From assembly GCA_934667845.1 (NCBI GenBank), contig CAKUMQ010000071.1, positions 1 to 12,144 on the forward strand: DNA of 12,144 bases, given 5' to 3'. The notes under the pieces are model-generated. The model did no database searches. It was not told the origin of the DNA and saw nothing but the letters and a program-made list of their open reading frames with translations. The position numbers and the translations under genes were made by a program. The stretch's first letter is position 1. Every line of letters begins with the position of its first letter. This DNA comes from an uncultured Eubacteriales bacterium. Its GTDB lineage: Bacteria; Bacillota; Clostridia; Oscillospirales; Acutalibacteraceae. Positions 1-7,015 of the stretch are shown piece after piece.

Positions 1-867
1 CTTGAATATATCGGCTTTAATACCTCTCTGCTCAAGGTCGGTTCCGATTCCGCAGCCTCCGCCTATCTGCGGCAGGCATTCGACATTTTGCTGCTCTCCC
101 TGCGCGATTCCGTTGTATCCGAAACTCTCAACTATCGTGCCCGGGTACTCACCGTTCCCGTATCCTTTGATTCAGCCTTTGCGCCGTTTTCCGACGAGGA
201 GGACAGTGAAAACTCCGCTTCCTCTGCCACCTCCGCTTCCTCTGTTTCCTCTGCTTCCGGCACGCAGGACACCACTCCTCTTGAGGAAGCATTATCCCGC
301 CTGCGCTCTGCCGGTTATACCGTCAGCGACGAAAATCAGGTCACCAAGGCGCCGCAAAACGGCACGATGCAGTTCTACGCCGCCTGTCTTGCCGACAGCG
401 AGGAGAACCCCTCTCCGACCGCCACCCTGCTCGACCGACTGAAAGACCAGCTTGACACGATCGGGCTGACGCTTACGGTCACGCGTCTGAACTCTGCAGA
501 CGATCTCGAAGCCGCGCAAAAGGGCGGAAAATACCATCTGTTTGCCGATACCATGACCCGCGAGGCATCGCTGGATCTCAATGCCCGCTTTTTGAAGGAC
601 GGAGAGAAAAATTACATGCGTTTTTCCTCCGATGAAGTGGATACCCTGCTGAAAAAAGCTGCCGGATCCACCGATTCCGTTAATGCGGCATCGCTGTACC
701 GACAAGCTGTCGAAGCCGTAACGGCTGAGCGTATTCTCGTTCCCGTCTGCCAGTCACAAAACGCCATTGTGTGGAAAACCGGACGTTTTAAGAAAGACAC
801 CATCCCCGAAAATATGACCCGGTTCTGGAATTGGACCGATGAAGTCGAAACGCTCCGGCTGAATTAA
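1..867 (+). CDS. Family-5 (peptide-type) ABC transporter solute-binding protein, C-terminal part
   Basis: The reading frame is open from the first base, so this is the 3' part (288 residues) of a gene that begins upstream of the window. The opening residues EYIGFNT match the conserved segment of family-5 solute-binding proteins (OppA/DppA/NikA type), where the first lobe passes into the second. The following AYLRQAFDILL is the usual 'RQA' helix, and the end of the protein (residues ~200-288, with MTRFWNWTDEV) resembles the closing lobe. Such lipoproteins sit outside the membrane and hand oligopeptides or similar ligands to an ABC importer. The oddity is a Ser/Ala/Thr-rich low-complexity stretch at about residues 66-92, placed inside the domain rather than at the usual N-terminal lipobox linker. 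The ligand cannot be assigned. Permease genes are not in view, and a terminator follows directly, so this is the last gene of its transcript. Family confidence is good; substrate unknown. Confidence 0.8.
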   Translation, partial: LEYIGFNTSLLKVGSDSAASAYLRQAFDILLLSLRDSVVSETLNYRARVLTVPVSFDSAFAPFSDEEDSENSASSATSASSVSSASGTQDTTPLEEALSRLRSAGYTVSDENQVTKAPQNGTMQFYAACLADSEENPSPTATLLDRLKDQLDTIGLTLTVTRLNSADDLEAAQKGGKYHLFADTMTREASLDLNARFLKDGEKNYMRFSSDEVDTLLKKAAGSTDSVNAASLYRQAVEAVTAERILVPVCQSQNAIVWKTGRFKKDTIPENMTRFWNWTDEVETLRLN

Positions 868-951
868 GGCAGCACCGTACAGAAAAAACGGCGGCGCTTT
901 GCGGATATTTCGTATCCCTGCACACCGCTGTTTCCTCCGCTCTGCTATCTG

Positions 952-1005
952 CCGACCGGACGCCTGTCTGCCCCTTTGAGCAGACCGCGCATCCGGTCGG
1001 TTTTT
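952..1005 (+). terminator. Rho-independent terminator after the solute-binding protein gene
   Basis: A perfect 9-bp stem, CCGACCGGA (952-960) with TCCGGTCGG (992-1000), encloses a second inner stem GTCTGC/GCAGAC, and TTTTT follows directly (1001-1005). It lies between the end of the binding-protein gene at 867 and the antiporter start at 1057. The antiporter therefore probably needs its own promoter or read-through. I see no convincing promoter in the ~50 bases left before its ribosome-binding site. Confidence 0.8.
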
Positions 1006-1056
1006 GTATACCGTCTCTTCCGCCGCCACTCCCCATAAAAGAAAAGGAGGCTTGTC

Positions 1057-2676
1057 GTGCCCGTTTATCTGTTACTGATCACCGCCGTTATTTTCGCCTG
1101 TGTACTGCTCAACAAAGTATCCAACAAGCTCGGGATCCCCACCCTGCTCGCGTTTATCCTGCTCGGTATGCTGTTCGGCTCGGACGGACTGTTGAAGATC
1201 CCGTTTGACGATTATTCCTTTGCCGAGCAGATCTGCTCGATCGCCCTGATCTTTATTATGTTCTACGGCGGCTTCGGCACCAACTGGAAGTCCGCGCGTC
1301 CGGTCGCGGCAAAAGCGATCCTGCTTTCCTCGCTCGGCGTCGTTTTCACCGCCGGTCTGACGGCGCTGTTCTGCCGCTTCGCGCTGCATATCGACTGGCT
1401 GGAAAGCCTGCTGATCGGCTCGGTCATCAGCTCCACCGACGCCGCCTCGGTCTTCGCCGTGCTGCGCTCGCGCAATCTGAACCTGAAATATCACACCGCC
1501 TCTCTTCTCGAGGTGGAGAGCGGCAGCAACGACCCGTTTTCCTATATGCTGACCGCCGTCTGCATTTCTGCCATACAGGGAAAGGGCGGCGTCCGGCAGT
1601 TTTTGCTCATGCTGTTTTTGCAGATCGTGCTCGGCCTGGTCTTTGGCTTTGCCGTCTCGTGGATCTCTGTCCGCCTGCTCAAACGGGTGCGCTTCTCCGG
1701 CAACGGATTCGATGCCGTTTTTGTCGTGGCTGTCGCCCTCCTTGCCTATGCCGCACCCGCAGTCCTCGGCGGAAACGGGTATTTAAGCGCCTACATAGTC
1801 GGCATCATGCTCGGCAACGCCGATATCCGCAACAAGCGCAACCTCGTCCACTTTTTTGACGGCATCACCGGTCTGATGCAGATGCTGATCTTTTTCCTGC
1901 TGGGACTGCTCTCTTTTCCGTCCAAGCTGCCGCAGGTAGCGCTGCCCGCTCTGCTGATCGCGCTGTTTTTGACCTTTATTGCCCGACCGCTGGCTGTCCT
2001 TCCCATTCTGAGCCCGTTTCGCTGTCCGCTTCGCCAGCAGGCAGTCGTGGCGTGGTCAGGGCTGCGCGGCGCCGCCTCCATCGTGTTTTCCATTATGGCG
2101 ACGATGGCGGTCGATACCAAAAACGACATTTTCCACATTGTATTCTTTATCGTGCTTTTCTCCATTTTACTGCAGGGCTCACTGATCCCGCCCGTGGCGC
2201 GCAAGCTCGGCATGATCGACCAAAACGCCGATGTGCGTAAGACATTCAACGACTACACCGAAGAAATGCCGGTCCAGTTCATCCGCTTCTGTATTCCCTC
2301 CACCCATCCGTGGAGCCACCGGCTCATCCGCGATATTATTCTGCCGCCGGACACGATCGTTGTCCTGCTGCGCCGCAACGGACGGAACATCGTGCCGAAC
2401 GGCAGAACGCGCCTGCTGACCAATGACGAGCTTATCCTCAGTGCCGTTACACCGGATAAGGTGGAGGGGATCCACCTGTCGGAGATCACGCTGACGCCCG
2501 ATCATGAGCTGTGCGGCCAGCCGCTGTACCGCATTGCGGAGCACAGCCATTCGCTGGCGATCCTGATCAAGCGCAAGGGATATGTGCTGATCCCGCGCGG
2601 CGATATTCGACTGAAAGCCGGAGATATCCTCGTTTTAAACAATCCCGACGAGGTTTCGGCAGAATCCTCCCGATAG
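1057..2676 (+). CDS. CPA1-family K+(Na+)/H+ antiporter with tandem RCK_C (TrkA-C) domains
   Basis: This 539-residue inner-membrane protein has a hydrophobic N-terminal ~385 residues forming a Na_H_exchanger domain with about 12 membrane segments. Signature residues are visible: STDAAS near residues 126-131 (the ion-binding TD pair), ESGSNDP at 154-160 (the ND pair of electroneutral CPA1 exchangers), and GLRGAAS around 335-341. The soluble tail has two consecutive RCK_C-like domains, about residues 410-465 and 480-533 (the second with ELCGQ and a closing ILVLNNP). The architecture resembles NhaP2/CvrA- and CpaA-type exchangers, which expel K+ or Na+ in exchange for protons. The GTG start is chosen because AAAGGAGG ends 6 bases upstream. 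It is followed after 89 bases by spoIIAA on the same strand, but nothing shows that they are functionally linked. The ion (K+ or Na+) is inferred, not shown. Confidence 0.85.
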   Translation: MPVYLLLITAVIFACVLLNKVSNKLGIPTLLAFILLGMLFGSDGLLKIPFDDYSFAEQICSIALIFIMFYGGFGTNWKSARPVAAKAILLSSLGVVFTAGLTALFCRFALHIDWLESLLIGSVISSTDAASVFAVLRSRNLNLKYHTASLLEVESGSNDPFSYMLTAVCISAIQGKGGVRQFLLMLFLQIVLGLVFGFAVSWISVRLLKRVRFSGNGFDAVFVVAVALLAYAAPAVLGGNGYLSAYIVGIMLGNADIRNKRNLVHFFDGITGLMQMLIFFLLGLLSFPSKLPQVALPALLIALFLTFIARPLAVLPILSPFRCPLRQQAVVAWSGLRGAASIVFSIMATMAVDTKNDIFHIVFFIVLFSILLQGSLIPPVARKLGMIDQNADVRKTFNDYTEEMPVQFIRFCIPSTHPWSHRLIRDIILPPDTIVVLLRRNGRNIVPNGRTRLLTNDELILSAVTPDKVEGIHLSEITLTPDHELCGQPLYRIAEHSHSLAILIKRKGYVLIPRGDIRLKAGDILVLNNPDEVSAESSR

Positions 2677-2702
2677 TTTTCCTGTTCGACGGCGGATTTT
2701 GC

Positions 2703-2732
2703 GGGACAACCCGCCGGTAGATGCGGTATACT
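2703..2732 (+). promoter_or_regulatory. Possible sigma-A-like promoter for the spoIIA operon
   Basis: A good -10 element TATACT (2727-2732) lies 18 bases after a weak -35 match GGGACA (2703-2708), about 33 bases before the spoIIAA start. In Bacillus and relatives spoIIA is normally driven by sigma-H. I could not find a sigma-H-like AGGA...GAAT pair in the 89-base gap, so this is the best candidate, but only the -10 is strong. A short inverted repeat (GCGGG ACAA CCCGC) overlaps the -35 region. Confidence 0.3.
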
Positions 2733-2746
2733 GACAGCGGTAAACC

Positions 2747-2755
2747 AAAGGGAGG
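2747..2755 (+). promoter_or_regulatory. Ribosome-binding site fixing the spoIIAA start
   Basis: AAAGGGAGG lies 10 bases before ATG 2766. The upstream in-frame ATG at 2721 has no Shine-Dalgarno sequence and would add 15 residues unlike the family, so 2766 is preferred. Confidence 0.75.
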
Positions 2756-2765
2756 GACTTATTGT

Positions 2766-3095
2766 ATGTCAACTGCCGAAAACCGTCTTGTCATCCCGCT
2801 TGCCGGAGATATCGACCACCATCAGGCCGCCCTGCTGCGTCAGGACATCGACACGGTACTCTGCGCGCAGAAGCCGGATGTATTGGAATTGGATTTTCAA
2901 AATGTCAGCTTTATGGACAGCTCCGGGATCGGACTGATCATGGGGCGCTACCGCCTGCTGCAGGGATGGAACGGCAGGCTGATCATCAGCCATCTGTCCG
3001 CCGCCGTCCGCAAGCTCATATTGCTGGCAGGGCTCGGAACGCTGCCCATTTTTGACGAGAACCGAAAGGAAGGATCCGATCATGAAACCGTTTAA
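2766..3095 (+). CDS. spoIIAA: Anti-sigma-F factor antagonist SpoIIAA (STAS domain)
   Basis: This 109-residue single STAS-domain protein closely follows SpoIIAA: the early motif LAGDIDHHQA (compare LTGELDHHTA) and the phosphorylation site FMDSSGIGLIMGRY (residues ~49-62). Ser52 aligns with the Ser that SpoIIAB phosphorylates in Bacillus subtilis (Ser58). Unphosphorylated SpoIIAA displaces sigma-F from SpoIIAB; in the forespore SpoIIE restores this form, releasing sigma-F. It is first in the spoIIAA-AB-AC operon and its end overlaps the spoIIAB start by 14 bases, fitting translational coupling and matched stoichiometry. Length is usual for the family. Recognition is secure from motif and synteny together. 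Confidence 0.95.
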   Translation: MSTAENRLVIPLAGDIDHHQAALLRQDIDTVLCAQKPDVLELDFQNVSFMDSSGIGLIMGRYRLLQGWNGRLIISHLSAAVRKLILLAGLGTLPIFDENRKEGSDHETV

Positions 3096-3528
3096 CGAAT
3101 GCCGCGTGCGCTTTCCTTCGCTGTCGGCAAATGAAGCCTATGCGCGCGCCGTCGTCACCGCCTTTGTCTCCCAGTGCGACCCGACGCTGCCGGATCTCAA
3201 CGACCTGCGCACCGCGGTCTCTGAAGCGGTGACCAACTGCATCGTCCACGCTTACCGCGACTGTATCGGAGAGGTTTCGCTACATATGCGGCTGTATGAA
3301 AACGGGCTGGTGCGCATCACCATCCGCGACCGCGGATGCGGCATCGCCGATGTGGAAAAGGCGCGCGAGCCGCTGTTTACCACGGGCGGCGAGGAGCGCT
3401 CCGGGCTCGGCTTTTCCGTGATGGAGAGCTTCACCGACCGCCTTAAAGTGCAGTCGAAGCTCGGCCGCGGCACGACCGTGACGCTCGAAAAACAGATCGC
3501 CGAAAAAACCGCCGGTGAGCCTGCATGA
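3082..3528 (+). CDS. spoIIAB: Anti-sigma-F factor / serine kinase SpoIIAB
   Basis: This 148-residue GHKL-fold protein kinase binds sigma-F and phosphorylates SpoIIAA. The ATP-site boxes are all visible: the N-box EAVTNCIVHAY (Glu48 as general base, Asn52 for Mg2+), the G1 box DRGCGI (Asp83, Gly85, Gly87), and the ERSGLGF G2-type box near residues 105-111 with the preceding EPLFTT. The ATG at 3082 is chosen over the upstream in-frame start at 3052 because AAGGAAGGA lies 7 bases before it and the N-terminus then matches the known protein. It overlaps spoIIAA by 14 bases and spoIIAC by 4 (ATGA), as in a coupled partner-switch operon. It acts in the cytoplasm of the predivisional cell and both compartments after asymmetric septation. 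Confidence 0.95.
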   Translation: MKPFNECRVRFPSLSANEAYARAVVTAFVSQCDPTLPDLNDLRTAVSEAVTNCIVHAYRDCIGEVSLHMRLYENGLVRITIRDRGCGIADVEKAREPLFTTGGEERSGLGFSVMESFTDRLKVQSKLGRGTTVTLEKQIAEKTAGEPA

Positions 3529-4184
3529 GCGAACGCGACGAGATCATCTGCCAAAACACCGCGCTCGTGCACAGCTGCGCACGCCGGTTTATCGGCCGCG
3601 GGCTGGAATATGATGACCTCTTTCAGGCGGGCTGTGTCGGCCTGATCAAGGCAGTCGACGGGTTCGACGAAAGCCGCGGGCTGCGGTTTTCCACCTATGC
3701 CGTTCCGGTCATCCTCGGCGAGATCAAGCGGCTGTTCCGCGACGGCGGCAGCCTGCGGGTCAGCCGCGGGCTGAAGGAGCTGTCCCTGCGGCTTGTGCGG
3801 GAACGGCAAAAGCTCTGCGCCGAATTCGGGCGTGAGCCGACCGTCAGCGAGCTGGCCGAACGGCTCTCCGTCTCCCGTGAGGAAGCTGCCGAGGCGCTCG
3901 GTGCCTCGCTCCCTCCCCTTTCGCTGACCCGTGAGGACGACGACAGCGAGGGGGAATCCATTGACGTGCCCGTTTCGGGTGGCGAAGAACGGATCATCGA
4001 CCGTCTGGCTTTGCAGGAGGTACTCAGTGAGTTGCCGCCAAACGACCGCTCCCTGATCATACTGCGGTATATCAAGCGGCAGACCCAGCAGCAAACGGCA
4101 CAGGCGCTCGGCATGACCCAGGTACAGGTCTCCCGGCAGGAGCGAAAGATCCTCTCGCGCATGCGGGAGAAAATGACCGGATAG
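3525..4184 (+). CDS. sigF: RNA polymerase sporulation sigma factor SigF (SpoIIAC)
   Basis: This 219-residue sigma-70 group 3 factor directs early forespore transcription. Region 2 is clear (YDDLFQAGCVGLIKAVDGF, then RFSTYAVPVILGEIKR with the core-binding and -10-contacting helices, residues ~25-75). Region 3 spans about 78-140, and region 4 ends with the helix-turn-helix TQQQTAQALGMTQVQVSRQE near residues 187-206. The phrase FSTYAVP[VM]I[LI]GEI is characteristic of SigF/SigG/SigB-type factors, and position directly after spoIIAA-spoIIAB identifies it as SigF. The start codon overlaps the spoIIAB stop in ATGA, so translation is probably coupled; there is only a weak Shine-Dalgarno of its own. 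The acidic stretch EDDDSEGE before region 4 is a variable linker. In this window spoIIAC is not followed by spoVA genes. Confidence 0.95.
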   Translation: MSERDEIICQNTALVHSCARRFIGRGLEYDDLFQAGCVGLIKAVDGFDESRGLRFSTYAVPVILGEIKRLFRDGGSLRVSRGLKELSLRLVRERQKLCAEFGREPTVSELAERLSVSREEAAEALGASLPPLSLTREDDDSEGESIDVPVSGGEERIIDRLALQEVLSELPPNDRSLIILRYIKRQTQQQTAQALGMTQVQVSRQERKILSRMREKMTG

Positions 4185-4185
4185 C

Positions 4186-4217
4186 AAGACCCGCACGGAG
4201 CATTCCGTGCGGGTCTT
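4186..4217. terminator. Hairpin between convergent sigF and the DUF1846 gene
   Basis: A perfect 14-bp stem (AAGACCCGCACGGA at 4186-4199, partner at 4204-4217) with the loop GCAT starts two bases after the sigF stop. The T-tract is short on both strands (TCTTTGTCT on plus, CTTGCTAT on minus). It probably ends both converging transcripts, relying on stem strength. Confidence 0.75.
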
Positions 4218-4230
4218 TGTCTATGTAGGA

Positions 4231-5712
4231 TCAGAAAAACAGCTGCTTATCGGGGAACACCGGCTCACAGGTCACATTCAGCCCGAGCTTGCGCAGGGTC
4301 GATTCATCGCCCGAGCGCAAAAGCTGGGTGGAATGCAGCTCACATCCGCGCAGCCGCGGCAGCTGCGCCACCGCCTTAGCGGCAGTTTCATCCCGCGCGG
4401 CACAAATATACAGAGCCGTCAGCACGTCGTCCAGCTTCAACAGGCTGCTGCGGCTGCCGAGCAGATCCATCTTCATCTTTTTCACCGGCTCTAACACCGT
4501 CGGACTCATCAGCAGCACCTCTTTCGGAATATCCGCCATCACTTTGATGCTGTTCAAAACGGCGCCGCTGGTCGCGCTGAGCAGGTCAGTGGCTTTTCCG
4601 GTAATGATCCGCCCGTCCGGCAACTCAATCGCCACGGCGGGTGCATTGGCACTGTTGCGTTTATACAAAGCGGGCAGCACCGTAGAACGATCCTCCGGAC
4701 GGAGATTCAGCTGCTGCATAATGGATTTGAGCTTTTCCACCGTTTCCGGCTTTTCCTTGCCCTGCTTGAGGTCAGCCATGCCTTTATAGTAACGGCGGAT
4801 GATCTCCTGGCAGCCGGCGCGGCGGCAAACCTCGTCGTCTACGATCGCATAGCCCGCCATGTTTACGCCCATATCCGTCGGGCTGCAATAGAACCGGTCG
4901 TTGCCGGTGATGCGCGTCAGGATCGTGCGCACCAGCGGAAATGCCTCGATGTCGCGGTTATAGTTGACGGTCGTCTCCCCATATGCCTCAAGGTGATAGG
5001 GGTCGATCATGTTGACGTCCTGCAGATCGGCGGTCGCCGCCTCATAGGCGAGGTTGACCGGGTGCTTGAGCGGGAGATTCCAGATCGGGAAGGTCTCATA
5101 TTTGCCGTAGCCCGCCTGCACGCCGCGGTGATGCTCGTGATAGACCTGCGACAGGCAGGTAGCCAGCTTGCCGCTGCCGGGTCCGGGCGCCGTCACCACC
5201 ACAAGGGGCCGCGTCGTTTCGATATAGGGATTGGAGCCGTAGCCCTTTTCGCTGACGACATAATCCACATCCGACGGATACCCGGCAATGGGACGGTGAA
5301 TATAGTTGCGGACGCCGCGGGCATTGAGCTTGTGGACAAACTCATCCGCAGCCGCCTGACCGGTATACTGCGTGATCACCACACTGTTGACAGAGAGACC
5401 GAGGGCAGTCAGTGCGTCGATCTGCCGCAGCAGATCCATTTCATAGCTGATTCCGAGATCGGCGCGGATCTTGGTTTTTTCGATACTTCCGGCGCTGATG
5501 CAGAAGATGACCTCCGCTTTATCCCGCATTTCGCAGAGCAGGCGGATCTTGGCATCCTTTTGAAATCCGGGCAGCACGCGCGCCGCATGATAATCGTCAA
5601 ACAGCTTGCCGCCGAACTCCAGATACAGCTTCCCGTCAAAGCGGGCAATGCGCTCTAAAATATGATCCTTCTGCTTTTGTCTGTACAAATTGTTGTCAAA
5701 ACCGATCTCCAT
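4231..5712 (-). CDS. DUF1846 domain-containing protein with ATP-binding-type loop
   Basis: This 493-residue cytoplasmic protein spans the full DUF1846 family, found widely in Firmicutes and also in some other bacteria. Family landmarks are IGFDNNLYRQKQ at the N-terminus, EFGGKLFDDYHAARVLPGF (residues ~32-50), HRPIAGYPSDVDY (~139-151), and a glycine-rich loop PGPGSGK (176-182) of the kind that binds nucleotide phosphates, followed by LATCLSQVYHEH. No membrane segment or signal peptide is visible. The biochemical role of the family is not established to my knowledge; a nucleotide-dependent function is inferred from the loop. The ATG is supported by GGAGG 10 bases upstream. It has its own consensus promoter and is a single-gene unit, convergent with sigF and divergent from yunB. 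Confidence 0.88.
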   Translation of the reverse strand: MEIGFDNNLYRQKQKDHILERIARFDGKLYLEFGGKLFDDYHAARVLPGFQKDAKIRLLCEMRDKAEVIFCISAGSIEKTKIRADLGISYEMDLLRQIDALTALGLSVNSVVITQYTGQAAADEFVHKLNARGVRNYIHRPIAGYPSDVDYVVSEKGYGSNPYIETTRPLVVVTAPGPGSGKLATCLSQVYHEHHRGVQAGYGKYETFPIWNLPLKHPVNLAYEAATADLQDVNMIDPYHLEAYGETTVNYNRDIEAFPLVRTILTRITGNDRFYCSPTDMGVNMAGYAIVDDEVCRRAGCQEIIRRYYKGMADLKQGKEKPETVEKLKSIMQQLNLRPEDRSTVLPALYKRNSANAPAVAIELPDGRIITGKATDLLSATSGAVLNSIKVMADIPKEVLLMSPTVLEPVKKMKMDLLGSRSSLLKLDDVLTALYICAARDETAAKAVAQLPRLRGCELHSTQLLRSGDESTLRKLGLNVTCEPVFPDKQLFF

Positions 5713-5748
5713 ATATTCGCGTCCTCCGTCTCTTTTGTCTCTCCGTTT

Positions 5749-5777
5749 ATTATAGTACGTCCGCCGTCCGGTGTCAA
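5749..5777 (-). promoter_or_regulatory. Consensus sigma-A promoter for the DUF1846 gene
   Basis: On the minus strand TTGACA (5772-5777) and TATAAT (5749-5754) are both perfect consensus hexamers, separated by exactly 17 bases and about 36 bases upstream of the start codon. This predicts strong constitutive expression by the vegetative holoenzyme. Confidence 0.85.
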
Positions 5778-5865
5778 CGGCGTTTGACAGATTTTTCCCA
5801 AAACCGACGATTCACCCGGTCAAGCCGTCGCGGATACACTGAATGGTAGAAAGGGGGATGCCCTC

Positions 5866-6522
5866 ATGCGCCGTCGCCGATCATCCGCGCCGAAAAAGGC
5901 TGCCGCGATCCTGCTGGTTTTATGTCTGCTCCTGCTGCTGTGCCTGTGGACGGCGGAAAAAAGATTGCAGCCGATCGTTGAACGGTACAGCGAAAATGGC
6001 GCAAAAACGCAGATCACGCGCTGCGTCAATGAAGCTGTCGCCAAATGCCTGACCGATCCCGCCGTTACCGACGGGCTGATCCGGCTGCAAACGGACAGCG
6101 AGGGCGCCGCTTTGCAGCTGGAGACCGATACCGCACAGGTCAACGCCCTGCGTATCCGGATAACGGACGCTGTGCTGCAAAAGCTGGAGAACTCCGCCAT
6201 CCAATCCCTCAGCGTCCCGGTCGGCACCCTGCTCGGCTCGGAGCTGCTCAGCGGACGCGGTCCGAAAATACCGCTGCGTGTCAGCGCCAATCACGCCGTC
6301 ACCACCGCTGTACACGGCGAATGGCGCTCTGCCGGTATCAACCAGACCGCCCACTCGCTTATGCTGAATGTCCAGATCGAGACCGAGCTGGCGCTTTCCG
6401 GCAGTCGGCAAGCCACCGCCTCTGTCAGCTGCGAGTATTTACTGACCGAGACGATCCTGGTCGGAAAGGTACCCACCGTCTACGCCGGAAATGCCCTCTC
6501 CGGTCATACGGGCGATTCATAA
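5866..6522 (+). CDS. yunB: Sporulation protein YunB
   Basis: This 218-residue protein has a basic N-terminus (MRRRRSSAPKK) and one membrane segment (residues ~11-29), placing the rest outside the cytoplasmic membrane. The YunB family is recognised by VPVGTLLGSELLSGRGP (117-133), SAGINQT (155-161) and the terminal ETILVGKVPTVYAG. YunB is a sporulation protein expressed in the mother cell under sigma-E in Bacillus subtilis; its molecular function is not well defined. ATG 5866 is favoured by AAAGGGGG about 8 bases upstream. It is monocistronic here and divergent from the DUF1846 gene. A sequence close to a sigma-E -10 lies just upstream (see findings). A clear terminator is missing after the gene: the only hairpin, 6529-6542 (5-bp stem), has no T-tract. 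Confidence 0.88.
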   Translation: MRRRRSSAPKKAAAILLVLCLLLLLCLWTAEKRLQPIVERYSENGAKTQITRCVNEAVAKCLTDPAVTDGLIRLQTDSEGAALQLETDTAQVNALRIRITDAVLQKLENSAIQSLSVPVGTLLGSELLSGRGPKIPLRVSANHAVTTAVHGEWRSAGINQTAHSLMLNVQIETELALSGSRQATASVSCEYLLTETILVGKVPTVYAGNALSGHTGDS

Positions 6523-6634
6523 CCGCATCGCCGGACACGGCGGGAGCCTCATACGCTAATTTCCCTCCCCCGGCACACCGCCCCCCTTGCTCTGTCTTTT
6601 TCGGCAGAATTTTGCGGTAACTTGCAAAAAGGGC

Positions 6635-6663
6635 TTGACAAATCCGCCACGACCCTGTATAAT
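6635..6663 (+). promoter_or_regulatory. Consensus sigma-A promoter for the tRNA operon
   Basis: TTGACA (6635-6640) and TATAAT (6658-6663) are both perfect, 17 bases apart, and about 31 bases before the first tRNA. This is typical of a strong stable-RNA promoter. Confidence 0.9.
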
Positions 6664-6694
6664 ATACTTCGTTGCCGCAATTGCGGCGGCAGAT

Positions 6695-6771
6695 GGCCCG
6701 GTAGTTCAGCTGGTTAGAACGCTAGCCTGTCACGCTAGAGGTCGACGGTTCGAGCCCGTTCCGGGTCGCCA
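6695..6771 (+). tRNA. tRNA-Asp (anticodon GTC)
   Basis: This is a complete 77-base cloverleaf. The acceptor stem GGCCCGG pairs with CCGGGTC (one G-T pair), the D-arm contains AGCTGGTTAGA, the anticodon stem is CTAGC/GCTAG with the loop CTGTCAC (anticodon GTC at 6729-6731), and the T-arm carries GGTTCGAGCCC. The discriminator is G73 and CCA is encoded. Three bases separate it from the next tRNA, so both are cut from one precursor. Confidence 0.97.
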
Positions 6772-6774
6772 TTT

Positions 6775-6850
<76 letters not shown>

Positions 6851-6883
6851 AAACCCCTGATCACTTATGTGGTCGGGGGTTTT
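6851..6883 (+). terminator. Rho-independent terminator of the tRNA operon
   Basis: The stem AAACCCCTGATCAC (6851-6864) pairs with GTGGTCGGGGGTTT (6869-6882) through two G-T pairs, with the loop TTAT. It is followed by TTTTACTTTTATCT. It begins directly after the CCA end of tRNA-Thr. Confidence 0.9.
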
Positions 6884-6947
6884 ACTTTTATCTGCTCTCC
6901 TCTTTTGGCGCAAACGCTGTGTTTTCTCCCATTCCGACCAAAACCCC

Positions 6948-6976
6948 TTTACAAGCCCATTAAAGCATGGTACACT
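6948..6976 (+). promoter_or_regulatory. Extended -10 promoter for the DUF4375 gene
   Basis: TTTACA (6948-6953) is followed after 17 bases by TACACT (6971-6976). The trinucleotide TGG immediately before the -10 makes the extended form TGnTAnanT. The predicted start of transcription leaves a leader of about 30 bases. An apparent TTGAC...TATAAC pair just downstream has only about 10 bases of spacing and is not a functional pair. Confidence 0.6.
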
Positions 6977-7015
6977 TGACGCTGTACGATCTATAACAGA
7001 AAGCAGGGAAATTCA

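Noticed and set aside
3252..4196. A 314-codon minus-strand open frame opposite spoIIAB/sigF.
   Set aside because: It is a shadow of two genes identified by strong motifs. Long antisense frames are common in GC-rich coding DNA.
4993..5658. A 221-codon plus-strand open frame opposite the DUF1846 gene.
   Set aside because: The minus-strand frame is a full-length known family with promoter and ribosome-binding site; the plus-strand frame has none.
5784..5812. TTGACA at 5784-5789 on the plus strand as the -35 of a yunB promoter.
   Set aside because: No acceptable -10 hexamer occurs 16-18 bases downstream (the sequence reads GACGAT), so a vegetative promoter is not supported.
6976..6997. TTGACG...TATAAC upstream of the DUF4375 gene as a promoter.
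   Set aside because: The spacing is only about 10 bases, far from 17. The extended -10 promoter a few bases upstream is better supported.
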